Source: Mallotus nudiflorus
Taxonomy: Eukaryota; Streptophyta; Magnoliopsida; Malpighiales; Euphorbiaceae
Direction: 5' to 3'
Assembly (NCBI GenBank): GCA_947683625.1
Contig: CANTUR010000286.1
Coordinates: 1,293,501 to 1,357,500, forward strand
DNA: 64,000 nt
Positions 20,823 to 33,350 of the stretch are shown here, piece after piece (within the stretch, counting starts at the first letter, position 1; every line of letters starts with the position of its first letter). The notes below the pieces were generated by a model. The model made no database searches, was not told the DNA's origin, and saw only the letters and a list, made by a program, of their open reading frames with translations. Made by a program: the position numbers and the translations under genes.

Positions 20823-23800
20823 TCAGGTAAAGCTAAACTTCAAACTTGGATCAGTTATAATGAGATGTCTGCTCCATTCCAGTTGATTTTCGGCTGCACT
20901 TTCCGAAATATCTAGAGGTGCTAGTTTCAGTATTTCATCAGGAGTTGTAAATGGATGATGATGTAGAAAATAAACTTTCTTTCCAACTTGGTATGGTGAC
21001 AAGTCTCTATCAGCAACATTCTGATGCCAAAAAGAGGTGCTTTGTGCTATGTCTTTACAATTGGATTGATCATCCTTCTTGTCATCCTCGTACACAATGC
21101 GGATGCCACATTCTTTTACATAAAACCCAAGTGGCATCCGCACCGAAACATTCACTTGATCCCCTACTTCAAATTCACATCCAAACTTCCAGTAGCTTAA
21201 CCATAGCATATCCTCATCATCATCTGGGATTCCGTAGAATGTTGGACTATAACTCCAATTCGTGCCCTTGGTTTCATTATGAATTCTAGCATAATGACCA
21301 GCGGCATGCAACCAATATACTTTATGATCGCGTGCATATACTGTGCACAAATTTAACCCTCGGACCTTCTGACCAGAAACTGGAGCTGCTGTAAAAGATA
21401 AGGAGCCACCTTTGCTTTTATGGCTGAACCATGGTGGAACGTCACTCTCAGCAAGAAAGAAGCTGAATATGCCACATTCTTGCAAAACCTAAGCAATATA
21501 TTATTTTTATTTATTACTATGTAGTTGCAAAAAGAAATTGGAAATGGAACTGACAAGGGAGAGGGAGCACCTGGGGAGGAGTCCACCTTTCTCTGTTAGC
21601 TATGGCGCTGAACATTCTCATTTCAGAGCTCCCCAAGGATGAAAAATCAAGCAAGCTCAAACCACTCATCACATCCATGTCCATGTTCATGATTGATTCT
21701 AGCTTGAACAACCCTTGCACCTCAACTAATTGGTCACAACCGAAAAGTTCCACCAGCAAGTTAGTCAACAAATTTGGTAGATTTGTAATTTTTTCCAGTG
21801 ACGTACAGCCCTCTGCCTTTAGTTCCTCCAAACTTCTTGGAAGCTCAGGAAGAGATTGAAGTCTTGTGCACTTGTCCAAGCAAAGGTATTGGAGCGTAGT
21901 GAGACTGTTGATGCTATCTGGAATACTATGAATAGGGTTTCCTTTAAGATCTAAAGACTCCAGGGAGTGGAAACATCTTAGATCAGTTGGGAAAGCAGTA
22001 TCTGATATATTGCAGTCTGCTAGACTTAAATTTACCAAATGGCTTGGTAAAATAGCCAATGAAAAAGTGATTGATTGTGGATTTTTTCTTGGTAATAACC
22101 AAGACCAGAAGGATGAATACCACGGTCCATTCATAGCTTGTAATTGAGTTAAGGCAGTACCATCTGCGTAAAGGACCTTCAATGATTGGATTCTCCTGAT
22201 CTCCTCAGGTAGCCGATCAAGTTTTGAGCACCCACATAGATTAAGTTTTTCTAAGGATTCCAACAAGCGAATTTCTCCAGGAAGCCTCTTCAAATTTTTG
22301 CAGTCCCTTAAGTCTAGTACAACAAGTCTTTGAAGGTAGCCAATGGAGTCATCCAGTTCAATCAAGCTCGTGCAATCCTTGAGCTTCAATCTCTCAAGAG
22401 AAGGAAGTCCCATGAAGTTGGGGGTGCTAAAAAGACCGTGACAATGGCTGAGATTTAAGATTTTCAAGGCAGGAAGGAACTGTTGAGAAGAAACAGAAAT
22501 TATTATATAATGAGATATATGACCAAATAGATACAGACAGCGATTACTCTCATACCCTTGTTCCTTTCCAAACATTTATCAGACTGCTCTTGCGCATATC
22601 AAGAACAACAAGCTTCTCCAAGTGGAATTTATTGGGAATGTCTCTTAAAGGAAATCCGCACCAGAACAACCACACTAAACCTTGAGGAAAATCTCCATAG
22701 TCTCCACTGAATTTAACACAGTTGAGCTGGAGCAACTTCAGTTTCTCCATCCCTGCAAATGCCTTTGTTTTCAGGTCTACTTCATAAAATGAATTTCCAG
22801 ACCCACTGATTGCAAGTTGCTGAGAAAAGAAACCAAGGCTACATTTTTTTGGATTATTTCGTTGGTTGAGGACTTCTTCATCAGTAAAATCTTCACAATG
22901 ATGTTCTTTTGCATATGCTTCACCAGTATTGACTTCCTTCAAAATCTGTAGGTCTAGTGTGAGGCCCCGGACTGTCCCTGTGCCCTGCTTTCTCCAAAGA
23001 ATAAGTGAATCATAGAGTGAAAAGGACAAATGGAAAAAATAGTAATTCACATGAAAAATTAAGAATTATTCTGCTTACGGAATTTTCTCTTAAAACATTA
23101 AATGCATCTTTGCTGCGCCAAAGTCTACTACGTTTCCCAGGGTCCTCAGGTGATTCTTGACGAACAATTTCTCTTCCCATATCTCTAACTAATTGATGCA
23201 TCATCAGTTTATTGCCTTCATTAATTGTTAACAAACACCTACCAATGAGATTGTTAATTCCAACAACTGCATAGAATTTACAGCCTTGTAGTATACTAAT
23301 TACGTATTCTTTTTCCATTCCATAGAAGAAACAAGCTATGTGAAGGAACAAATTTTTATCATGATCATCTTCTAGAGAGTCATAGCTTACTCTAAGAATC
23401 TTTTGAATTTTACTGTCAGGAATTGCTTCCACCTTTTGAAGTGCACTTTCCCAAATTTCTAAGCTTTTGCCGGAAAGAGAAGAGCCCAGAACTTGAAGAG
23501 CCAACGGAAGGCCACTACAAAGATCCACAGCTCTTTTGGATTGTTGCTCGAATTCTTCAACAGGATGATCTTGCCCAAAAGCATGCCAACTGAAGAGATG
23601 AAATGATTCATTACCATCCAATTCATTAACTCGAAACATCTTACTAACTTCACGAGTTCTCAGCAGGCGCTCGTGTCTAGTCGTTATGATTATTTTACTT
23701 CCAGGATAAAACCATTCCTGCATTCCAATTATTGCATTGAATTGATCTAGTTGATCCAGATCATCAAGAATAAGAAGAATTCTTCTGCAACATATAGCAT

Positions 23801-25683
23801 CTTTTATCTTAGTGATCCCTTCATCTACATTGTATATCTTGTTTGACTTCCCCTTGAGGAGATCTGAAAGAACTTTTCTTTGCAAGCGAACTAAACCATT
23901 TGATTGTTCAGAAGCTTCTCTAACATTTGCTAGAAAGCTTGCACCATCAAATTTGTCAAAGTTCTGGTTGTAAACAATCTTTGCAAGAGTTGTCTTGCCA
24001 ATTCCCCCAACCCCATAGATTGTTGCTATGCCAACATCTTTTGAGTCATCTTGTAACCACGAGTTAATATCAGCTATACGAGAGTCAATTCCAACCAAGT
24101 ATGAAGCAACATTCAGCACTATGCGGTTCAGCTTATTTCCAACCTCTTTAACAATACTTTGAATAAACTGTGATTGATACCTGCCAAAATCAAAATAGAA
24201 AAGGAAACAATAAGCATATTAAAATATTCATCATAATTCATAAATAAAGAACCGCAATTTAATTATACAAGAATCAGTTAGAGCTTTAGACCCTTGAAAA
24301 AGTTTTTTAGAGCACATACAATGAGCATATAGCTATGAACAATGATAAAACATCAGTAGGAAGATTTGATAGCAAAGCTTTGGCAGTCAGGAGATTGGCA
24401 TAATAAGAAATAGCAGGAACTAATTGAGGAAAAGAGAATTGGCTGCAATAGTTCATAATAAATAAATCCATGTATTCCATAAGATTAAAAGAAGTCCAAG
24501 ACCACTGGATGGAATTAATGATATCCTATGTCATGGTTCAAGCTGCTTTGCTCAAATCTTCAAAGATAATGGTTTAGTCTCTAGGGAGAGAGGCTTCTAT
24601 TCTAACAAGGGAGCTGCTGAATGTGCTGGTTATAATAAGACTTGTGAAGAACAAAATCCCATAAATTCTTGAGGTCAACAATGGCAGATGATATCTTATG
24701 CATCATAAATTGCAATAATACAACTTCTATTCTAGTCTCCATCCAAGAAATTCCTTAGCAGACCTTTCTCAATGTATTAATTGCATATTTTTTCAATATG
24801 CATCACTAAGAAGCCAGTCAACAAAACTTTATTCCTAACCACATTTAATTCTCAATGATTCATTATAAACTTTACAAAACTTCACTGTCAATCTTGTTTT
24901 ATGACTTCTGTTACAAACTCCCAATTGTATTGTTTACCTCCAATTACCTTCTTATGTTATAATTAGTTTCAATGAGCATAACCATAATGAGATTTTGTAG
25001 TTTATGCAGTCTTGTGATTGGTAGCTATTTTTCTGTGATGTAAAAGTTCCTTCAGTATAAATTCAGATTAGAATTGCAAACCATAATAAGTATAAATTCT
25101 ACAAATTATATATAACGAAATCATATTCTTGCAAGATAATGTCCCTTAAAATTGTGGCCTATCTGATCATAATAAGAAGAAGACCTTACTTGCTATCTAA
25201 GACCAACCCTTCTTCCATCTCTGCAACTTCTCTAAGAGCTGCTCTCCATGTTCGTAACATCTCCTCCTTGAAGACTTTTTGGTGTCGATCAAATGCATCG
25301 CCATAGCTCCCAATCTGCTTCCCAACTTGGGTTGGATTCACATCATAGAAAACAGGCACAACAATGTGCCCATCGGTTCTCCTACGCTCCATTATCATCA
25401 CAAGTTCGTCAAGGCACCATCTTGAAGAGGCATAATCTTTTGAAAGCACAACAACTGAACTTCTTGATTCTTGTATGGCTTTCATGATTTCTGACTCAAT
25501 GTTTTCACCTCTTCTTATTTCATCATCATCTCTGAATGTATGAATCCCTGCTTGCATCAGAGCTGTGTAGAGATGATCAGTGAAATTCTTGCGGGTGTCT
25601 CCTCCTCTGAAGCTCAAGAACACGTGGTAACTCCATCCAGATGATGAAGAATGTGAAGTTTCATGATTTCTTGAAGCAGCCAT
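20823..25683 (-). CDS. TIR-NBS-LRR (TNL) intracellular immune receptor, five exons, apparently intact
   Basis: Exons (minus strand): 25190-25683, 23079-24180, 22556-22984, 21571-22479, 20823-21488. The introns have GT...AG ends and the sum is 3600 nt, so 1199 aa plus stop, all in one frame. TIR domain (about 18-165) has FLSFRGGDTR and SRWCLDEL, with Glu93 at the NADase catalytic position. NB-ARC (about 190-530) has P-loop GVGGIGKTT (221-229), Walker B ILLILDD (about 299-305), SKIIITTRHE and GLPLAL (388-393). The usual MHD is MHQ (492-494). Leucine-rich repeats span about 600-950. The last exon (979-1199, ECGIFSFFL...DVPPWFSHKS) is the post-LRR C-JID-type jelly-roll domain. Family role: pathogen effector recognition, TIR NADase signalling and cell death. 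No EDS1-pathway partners are in the window. Start chosen because MAASRNHE directly precedes the TIR. Confidence 0.9.
24181..25189 (-). other. Intron 1 of the TNL gene
   Basis: 1009 bp between the TIR and NB-ARC exons, starting GTAAGG (minus strand) and ending TTTTGGCAG. AT-rich, with no coding or transposon sequence recognised. The position and phase (after two bases of a Lys codon) fit the standard first intron of TNL genes. Confidence 0.8.
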
Positions 25684-26735
25684 TACAGGGAAACGAGAGC
25701 TCTAAAATTCAAGAAACGGATAAATTTTGAAGCTGAAATCTAAAAATGCAAATGGTACGCAACAATTAAAGATAAAAAAAAAAAAGTTGCAGTGAGAATC
25801 ATTGACTTTTTGCTTGTGTCTGCATTCCACACTTCCTTCCGGGAATTTTCACTTTTTTTATTATTATTTTCGTAGATAAGTAATTTTAATATTACTAATG
25901 GTACTTTCATTTTATCACTTGGAAGTTTTTGCGCATTTGAAATAATGATTTTTTTTTTCTTTTTAGGGATAATAACTGTAGTTTGACTTATTACGTTAAT
26001 TTATTTTAATATTAACATGTTAATATTTATTAAATTTTTTTAAAAATAAAATAATATATGATTTCATGAATAAATTTTTTTTAAATATTAAAAATAAAAT
26101 AGTATAATAAATTAAAATATATGAGATACATAATAATTATCTTTTTTTATATTTTGCAAAAAAAATTATTAATGTTAAATAAATAAATTATTATTATTTT
26201 GACCATATATTTATAATTGAAAAAAAAGGTAATTTTCATTTTGAAAGAGAATTTAAATAATTTGCATAACATATATAGTAATATAAAATAAAAGTGCCAT
26301 TAGAAAAAAAAAAGTTTATCTTAAAATTTTGGTTTAATGGTATAAAAATTTAAACATCTATTACTTTAATAATTTTATCATAAATTTTTTAATTTTGATA
26401 AAAGTATTTTAGTTTAATAAATATTTAAAAATATCAACATGAACAGCTATTTGGTCTTATTAAAAAAATAATGACATTACATTTTATAAAAGGTCAATTT
26501 TATTTTCTAAATTGTTAAATTTATAATGGTATATTAGCAGGGGTAATCATCTCTCGGTTTAGTTCGGTTTGCTGTACTATGAAATTGATCAGTTAACAAT
26601 AACATAAATTTAAAATTGAACCAAATCTAAGTGTATATGAAAAATGAAACTTCAGTTCGGTATTTCAATTTGGACCTATTGGATTTGACTTAAAAGAAAT
26701 AAATATATAATTGTATATAGAAATTTTTACATAAA
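25684..26735. other. Upstream region of the TNL gene
   Basis: Very AT-rich DNA upstream of the TNL start codon. It should hold the promoter, but no TATA box can be picked out reliably among the many AT runs. No gene seen. Confidence 0.5.
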
Positions 26736-27330
26736 TAAGCATTTTTTTTTATTTTGTTTACTAAAATATCTAAATTTTTTGTTATTTACTTTTTTTATCA
26801 CTTTTATTTACAGGAATATCTCTTTTATTTACATATATACATTCTTCTTCCTTTTACTTTATTCTTCCTTTTATTTTTATTTTTTCTTTATTTTTATTTT
26901 TATTCTCTTTGTTTTTACTTTTTTTATTCATTTTTCTCTTTTTTTAAAAAATTTTTATTTTTCTTTTTTCATATTTATACTTTCCTACTTCCTTTTTTAT
27001 TTTTATTTTCTCTTTATAATTTTTTATTTCTTTTTTCTTTATTATTTATTATTTTTATTCTTTCCTCCATCCTTTCTTTTTCATTTTTAATTTCTCTTTA
27101 TTATTTTTATTTCTCTCTTTTATTTTCATCTTGTTTCAAAATTTTTATTTTCTCATTTTTTTTTATCTTTTTATATTATTGGAGCATTAGCCGATATATA
27201 TTTATTTTTTATTTTATTTCATACATTTTTTGATGTTTTATATTGAAATACAATCTCTTTTTTATTTTTTTTTCATTTTTTATTTTCTCTTTTTTTTTAA
27301 TAAATTTACCATTATTTTCTATATGTTAAT
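26736..27330 (+). repeat. T-rich low-complexity tract
   Basis: About 600 bases of almost pure T with scattered A and C on the + strand (TTTTTATTTTTATTC-like words). The long open frames across it encode only Phe, Leu, Tyr, Ile and Ser and are compositional artefacts. Confidence 0.9.
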
Positions 27331-29639
27331 TTTTTTAAAAATTTTAATAAACTAAAATAAATATAAAATTATATAATCCTATAAATAAAATAGTTAAAAA
27401 TCTAGTAGTATCATTAAATTAATTTTTACTGTGTTTTGTTAAAAGAGGCTAGCATGCGTTGTTGTATAAAATACTTTTTTATTTTTTTATATGTTTTGTT
27501 TAATTGTAATTTCTTTTATTGAATAGGGTGTTGAAAATGTTGATTCTATTTCTATTCATACTCAAGCTAGCAATTGTGGTGGACAGAATGTTAAGGGTGT
27601 TGATGTAGTGTATATTATTATTATTTTTTTATAATTTATTTTTTGTTGGTTTTTGGTTTCCAATTTAATTTTGAATTTAGAGGATGTTGAAAATGATTTT
27701 GTCAATCCTTATACACAAAAAGGAAGCACAAATCTGCCTATATCTTAAAGTTTCCTTTTGTCATTGTATAGGGAACTGAAAATAAATGAAATGTATACAA
27801 AAAATATACTATAACTTAAAGTTAAATATTTTCTTTGGAGTTCAGCGAGTTGTAATTATTGTAATAGAAAAATTTTAAAGAATTGAACATATTTTTTAAG
27901 TTTTTGGCATTGTTGAATCGTAAGAGGATGTTGCCGTTTTATGTTAAGTTTATAATTTGGTATCATTTTGGTTTTCTTTTGGTTTCTAATGTCTATTTTT
28001 AAAAAAATTTTGTATCTTTTTGGTTTTTTTTTTATTTCTGATACTTTTTTATTTTATTAATGGCAATGTAGTTGTACCACAGAGTTTTTTTTTTTTTTTT
28101 TTTGTGTTAATGCAATCTTTATTTTATGCCCAAATATTCCATAGTTGAACTTGAGTTATTATTTTGATGCTACCATTTTATGTTACGTTTATAATTTGGT
28201 ATTGTTTTTTTTTTAGTTTCTAATATTTTTTGTTTTAATTTGGTATCGTTTTGTATTTTTCTTTTTTGGTTTAGGAACATTTTTGTTTTATTATTGGCAA
28301 TGTAATTGCACAAAGTTTCTTTTTTATATGTTTGTTGTATTTATGTAATCTTTATTTTATGTCTAAATATTTCATAGTATAAGGAGAGTTATTATTTTGA
28401 TTTTCTTTGAATCTATTTTTTATTTATTTTTGGTTTCTGATTCTTTTTTTTTTGTATCATTTTGGTTTATTTTTGGTTTTCGGTTCATTTTTTTGTATCC
28501 TTTTGGTTTTGTTTGCTTTCTGATTTATTTTTAAAATTAATTAATTAAAATATTATGACTGATATTTTCATGTGTTTTTGTTATATTATGATACTTTGTA
28601 TATATTTATAATAAAAATAATAAAACAAAAAAATATATAAAATTAACATATATATTGAAAAAGTCATTAATGGCTTCTAGAAAAAAACTCAAAAAAAAAA
28701 AAAAGAAATGCCAAAACACATCAAATCTTCCATTATTTATACTCGCTTTATTTCTATTTAATCCTTTCTCTATAGTTTTTTTTAATCTAGTAACCAAATC
28801 AAAGAGGTTAGCCTAATCAACATATAATTACAAGCCTGCTTAATAAATGAACAAAGAGCATTTATATTTTAGAAAGCTCTGGATATGCATTCATATTCAT
28901 ACACACACTAAACTAAAGCAAATCATTAAAAAAAAATAACCAAAGCAAATAAATAACCAATGTTCATGTACCATATCCATAACCATAACCATAAGAAACT
29001 AAAAATAAGAGAGCAACACATAGGCCTTTTTCTACCTAAAACACAATACATAATAACATTGCAATGAAGCAACAATTCATATTATGGTTTAGTAGAAAGT
29101 TTCAACATGTATTATAAAGGAATGAATTCTTAAAACTAAATCAATCTAGGTATTTAAACTTTAACTCAATAATAATAATAACATTGCAATGAAGCAATAA
29201 TTCTACCAATGCATGAGAAGATTCTCATCCAATTTATTTCCAACATTGATAACGACACTGTTGTTAGTGGTCATATTTATAGTAGGACCAGGAAACTTGC
29301 CATTTATAGCAATAACATGCAAAGCAATGCAAAAGTTATAAAAAATTTCCACAATACCTTATAAAGCTTTTAAAATCATCAAAAAGCTTATTGCAATTAA
29401 AAAATTATTAAAAAGCTTATTATACCGTAGTAGCTAAATCTAGAATATTAAGCTTAAAATGTCACTACCATAGCAAAGTTAGCATATTTAAAACTAAAGC
29501 TTTAAATTTTTAAGATTCTAAAGTAAACCTATTATTCAAGAATCAAAATTAAGCATAAATGAAACAAAAAATCCATTGAAACTAGCATAAAAAGTAAAGC
29601 AAAATGTACAAATAGAAAGCAAAAAATAAAGAGATATAG
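27331..29639. other. AT-rich region without a recognised gene
   Basis: T-rich on + until about 28600, A-rich after. It contains two related exon-like snippets (about 27530-27600 and 27680-27730, both with a GTTGAAAATG core) and a tandem duplication (27915-28385). Nothing else is recognised. If element 2 is complete, its 3' LTR should lie here, but I could not find it. Confidence 0.4.
27915..28385 (+). repeat. About 235-bp tandem duplication
   Basis: The phrases GTTTATAATTTGGTAT (27950 and 28189), TGGCAATGTA (28061 and 28295) and ATCTTTATTTTATG (28115 and 28348) recur 233-239 bases apart, giving two diverged tandem copies. Confidence 0.7.
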
Positions 29640-31070
29640 TGAACTATCATGTTGGGGCACACTAAGAGGATAAGCTTCTATATAAGAGACCTAAGAAGTT
29701 TGTTACCATCGTACAGACAATGTATGATGCTAATCTTATTTTGGCAGAGTAGTTGGCTCATTTCTTCTTATATTATTTGTTGAGTGTTGTAATCTTCCTA
29801 AATCCTTTGGGTATGGGTAGTCTGCGATTGTTACCTATCCTGAGAGATCTAGATAGCTTATCAAGGTACTGCTGGGGTATTGCCGCTTTTGCTTACATAT
29901 ACTCGGGTCTGGATGCAACATGCTAAGGTGGCTCAAGGATTTATGGATGTTTATTTATGCTGGTTATGAGTAAGAGTTCTTGTATTTGTCCTTTTGCTTT
30001 TTTATCTTTTCTTATTTTTTCCTGATTTTCTAAGTTATGATTTTGACAGATCTAGGCTTATGAGTTTGGGGTTCTCCCTCATCCGACTGTTAAGAAACTC
30101 TTGAAAGATGGTTTTCTTTATTATTCCAGCAGGATTAAGAAGACCACTGATTTGATTGACAATTGCACAGAGGCCCGAGACTACAAAGGTAGGCTATCCC
30201 CTAGATAGGTATGCTTAATTCCTACCGTATTGGTTATTTCATTTTCTGGAGTTCCTTTATTCACTTTTGCCTTTTAAGTAGATTCTCCTTTATTAGTAGG
30301 TGGTGAGGTCAGATTGGTCAACAGACATAGTGACAATATGGTAGTTGACAGAGAGACGAGTGTTGCTCTCTGGCCTTACTGGTAAGGTATAGTATTTAGG
30401 TTAACGAGTCCATCATTGGTAGGATGGTTTGTTTACAAGGAGAGTCCATGTTCCTCCTCCTAATGACATGTTCTGGAGTCATGAGTTTTAGTGCAAATGA
30501 GCTTGTATTGCCATGATATGACATCCTTCTAAGAGTCCCCTAAAGGGTGCATGATCTCTTTATATTGATGTGTTGATCCCATAGCTAATTGACGTTGTGG
30601 CTAATGGCACCTTTCCTTCGCCTCCACCTCCTCAAATGGATGGGGCTCATCCTTCAGATTCGAGGACTGGGCCATCACACAAATCATTGAGAGTTGCTTC
30701 CTCTAATATGGTAGGCTTTTATTCCTATTTTGTAAAAGCATGTAACAAACTTTGTTAGTAATAAGCTGTAATTGGCATAGTTATGGGGACTTACCTGCAA
30801 TAACGGGGATCTCACCGGAAGAGATTATAATCCCATTTTGAGGAGGCTAAGGGCTTGTTCCGTATTGAGGTGACTGCCTATGCTAGCGGTGTGGCTTCTG
30901 ATGGTGCCATTCTTAGGGAATTAACGGTTAGTTCATCCTTGGTTTTATCTAGGATGGACATCTTTGGTGGAGGAGTGTATCTTGATTTGCCTCATCTTGG
31001 CTTTTCTCAATTAGATGTTATCCCTCTTGATGCTTCTCATCTTTGTGCTTTATTTCACTTTATTTTTCCT
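29640..31070 (+). pseudogene. Antisense plant mobile domain (PMD) gene of element 2, degenerate
   Basis: Plus strand, opposite to the surrounding retroelement. About 29690-29965 encodes FVTIVQTMYDANLILAE, SLRLLPILRDLDSLSRYCWG and AAFAYIYSGLDATC. This matches the PMD core R-D-L-D...Y-x-W-G-x-A-x-x-A-x-x-Y. After a TTTTGACAG acceptor (about 30050) comes AYEFGVLPHPTVKKLL, matching the PMD (W)AYE segment; the Trp codon is now TAG. The exon ends at CAAAG/GTAGGC (about 30190). Later exon-like pieces (PPPNDMFWSHEF about 30450; PSPPPPQMDGAHPSD about 30620) suggest a long C-terminal tail. The N-terminal half of the domain was not found to the left. It is much diverged from the element 1 copy. Confidence 0.65.
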
Positions 31071-31076
31071 TTGTTT

Positions 31077-31944
31077 CACCTATTTGATGACTGGTGCTTG
31101 ACTTATTTGCTTTTTTTTATAGATCCTTATCTCTTTTGGCCAGTATTGGTATACTGTTGTAATGAGTGCGCATCAATACTTTATGGAGTTTATAAGCAAT
31201 CAAAGGGTATGCCTTCTTTATTGTACATGTTTATTTATATACATGTTTTATGCATGTGTGTATGATATGCAATTTTCATGTAATGTAGATTGAACATCTC
31301 CATGCTAGCCACGAGTGGAGTAGGAGTGCACGACTTATCATAATCGTATTGGTGAGCTAGAGTCACCTATTTGATGACTAGTGCTTGACTTATTTGCTTT
31401 TTTTTTTATAGATCCTTATCTCTTTTGGCTAGTATTGGTATACTGTTGTAATGAGTGCGCATCAATACTTTATGGAGTTTATAAGCAATCAAAGGGTATG
31501 CCTTCTTTATTGTACATGTTTATTTATGCATATGTTTTATGCATGTGTGTATGATATGCAATTTTCATGTAATGCAGATTGAACATCTCCATGCTAGCCA
31601 TGAGTGGGAGTAGGAGTGCACGACTTATCATAATTTTATTGGTGAGCTAGAGTCACCTATTTGATGACTGGTGCTTGAATTATTTGCTTTTTTTTTATAG
31701 ATCCCTATCTCTTTTGGCTAGTATTGGTATATTATTGTAATGAGTGCGCATCAATACTTTATTAAGTTTATAAGCAATCAAAGGGTATGCCTTCTTTATT
31801 ATACATGTTTATTTATGCACATGTTTTATGCATGTGTGTATGATATGCAATTTTCATGTAATGCAGATTGAACATCTCCATGCTAGCCAGGAGTAGGAGT
31901 AGGAGTGCACGACTTATCATAATCGTATTAGTGAGCTAGAGTCA
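31077..31944 (+). repeat. Three tandem copies of a 287-290 bp block containing two short exon-like units
   Basis: Copies start at 31077, 31364 and 31654 (CACCTATTTGATGAC). Each contains a pyrimidine tract ending ATAG, then an open stretch (SFGQYWYTVVMSAHQYFMEF) ending CAAAG/GGTATG. A second unit follows an ATG(T/C)AG acceptor (IEHLHASHEWSR) and ends at GTGAGC. The splice-like borders are kept in all copies, which suggests exon-pair triplication in the 3' part of the PMD-type gene. Confidence 0.8.
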
Positions 31945-32760
31945 TAGCTATCATCCTTTATGATAAATGACGAGGAACCTAAATCAAATGAGGGGGATGC
32001 TTGAGCAAGATTGATGCATGCTTCTGATGGTAGCCATGGTTGATGCAGTTATTTTAGGAGCTAGGTGTAGGGCTTTTTGGCCTATAGTTGCTTTGTTGTA
32101 TCATTTTCCTAAGGTCATGGACTTAGGTGTTGTATCTAGGCATTTGTTCCATATATGTTGTACGATATATGTACAATGATGATTGTAGTATATATGCTTT
32201 TTGCCATTGCTCTGCTTGGTGATGCTTGTCATTGCTATTGTCTGCCTCTTTTGTTCTTCCTTTTTTTGCCTAAGGCATCTCCTTTTGGAGCTTTTCGCAC
32301 TTAATTGGGTTTTTTCCCCTTTTCTGCCTAGGGTGTCTCCTTTTGGAGCTCTTCACACCTAGCTGGGCTTTTTTTTAGGCTTTAACGATAATGGCTGATC
32401 TCGAGGATAGATTTTAAAGAAGATCGTAAGAATTATGGTTATGTAATGAAAGAAAATGCAAAGCATATTTTGATGCAATTCATGATTTCAGTGCAACATT
32501 TTGCATAAATTGGCAATCATTCTCATTTCACTGAAATCATTTAAGAAAAGCATGGGTGCATTCATACAAATTTCAAACATAAGGTTACCCTTGTTTCTAA
32601 CTAGCCTTCTCAGGTTTTCTAGTCAAGTATTTTCTTCTTTTCCCTAACTTTTGCCTAGATTGCCCATGTAAGGTTTTTAACCTAGTGGGAAGTCCCTTAT
32701 TTTTGCTTGAGTAGCCACTTTTAGGTTTTCAACTCAATAAATTTTTTTTGCCTTAGACGT
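31945..32760. other. Post-pol non-coding region of element 2
   Basis: No protein seen. Contains a two-unit repeat of about 58 bp at 32268-32383 (TCTCCTTTTGGAGC core, a 14-bp near-palindrome). The conserved post-integrase segment (32590-32760) matches element 1 at about 5140-5260 on the opposite strand. Confidence 0.5.
32268..32383. repeat. Two-unit 58-bp repeat with inverted-repeat core
   Basis: GCCTAAGGCATCTCC...TTTTGGAGC at 32268 and GCCTAGGGTGTCTCC...TTTTGGAGC at 32326. The core CTCCTTTTGGAG pairs with itself. Confidence 0.7.
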
Positions 32761-32779
32761 AGTATCTATTCAGGCAATT

Positions 32780-33350
32780 TATATTAACAGGTTCAGAGAA
32801 TTCATTGCCTTTAAAATCCATCAGCTTGACTACTCCTTTCAATAAGATATGTTTGATAAAGTATGGGCCTTCTTAGTTTGGTATGAATTTCCCTCTAGGG
32901 TATGGAACATTCTGCCTTGCTTGCTTTAAAACCCAGTCTTCTACTTTTACACTTTTGTGTTTCACCTTTTTTATTGAAGGTTTTAGCTAGCCGAGCCAAA
33001 TACAACTATGTATGGTATAGAGCCTTGAGTCTTTAATTGTCTAGGAGGGTGAGATTATCATGCCTCTATTAGGCTCATTATACTTCTGACAATTTAGATT
33101 TGATTACTACCTGAAGAGACTTGATTTTTATTTTGAATGGAAGCACTACTTTTGATCCATATGCTAGTAAGAAAGGAGTTGCTCTGATTGAAGTTCTCAT
33201 TGTTGTTCGATACCCTCATAAGACATTTGGCAATTTGTCTACCTAGTCTTGGTAAGTTTGAGTCATCTTTAACAAAAATCTTTTTGATGTTCTTGTTTGC
33301 AATTTTGATGGCTCCATTTGCTTGTGGTTGGTAAGGAGAAGATTTGTGAT
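32780..33350 (-). pseudogene. Integrase C-terminal half (element 2), left of solo LTR 3
   Basis: Minus strand from 33350: HHKSSPYQPQANGAIKIANKN directly continues the core broken at 36961. The third catalytic residue (Glu in the usual G-A-x-E) is Lys. The rest to about 32780 is in shifting frames. Together with 36961-37400 it forms one integrase. Confidence 0.75.

Noticed and set aside
20951..21289. 112-codon frame on the plus strand
   Set aside because: Shadow of the last TNL exon on the opposite strand.
26754..27233. 159-codon open frame, apparently a membrane protein
   Set aside because: It is a by-product of a T-rich low-complexity tract; composition is almost only Phe, Tyr, Leu, Ile and Ser.
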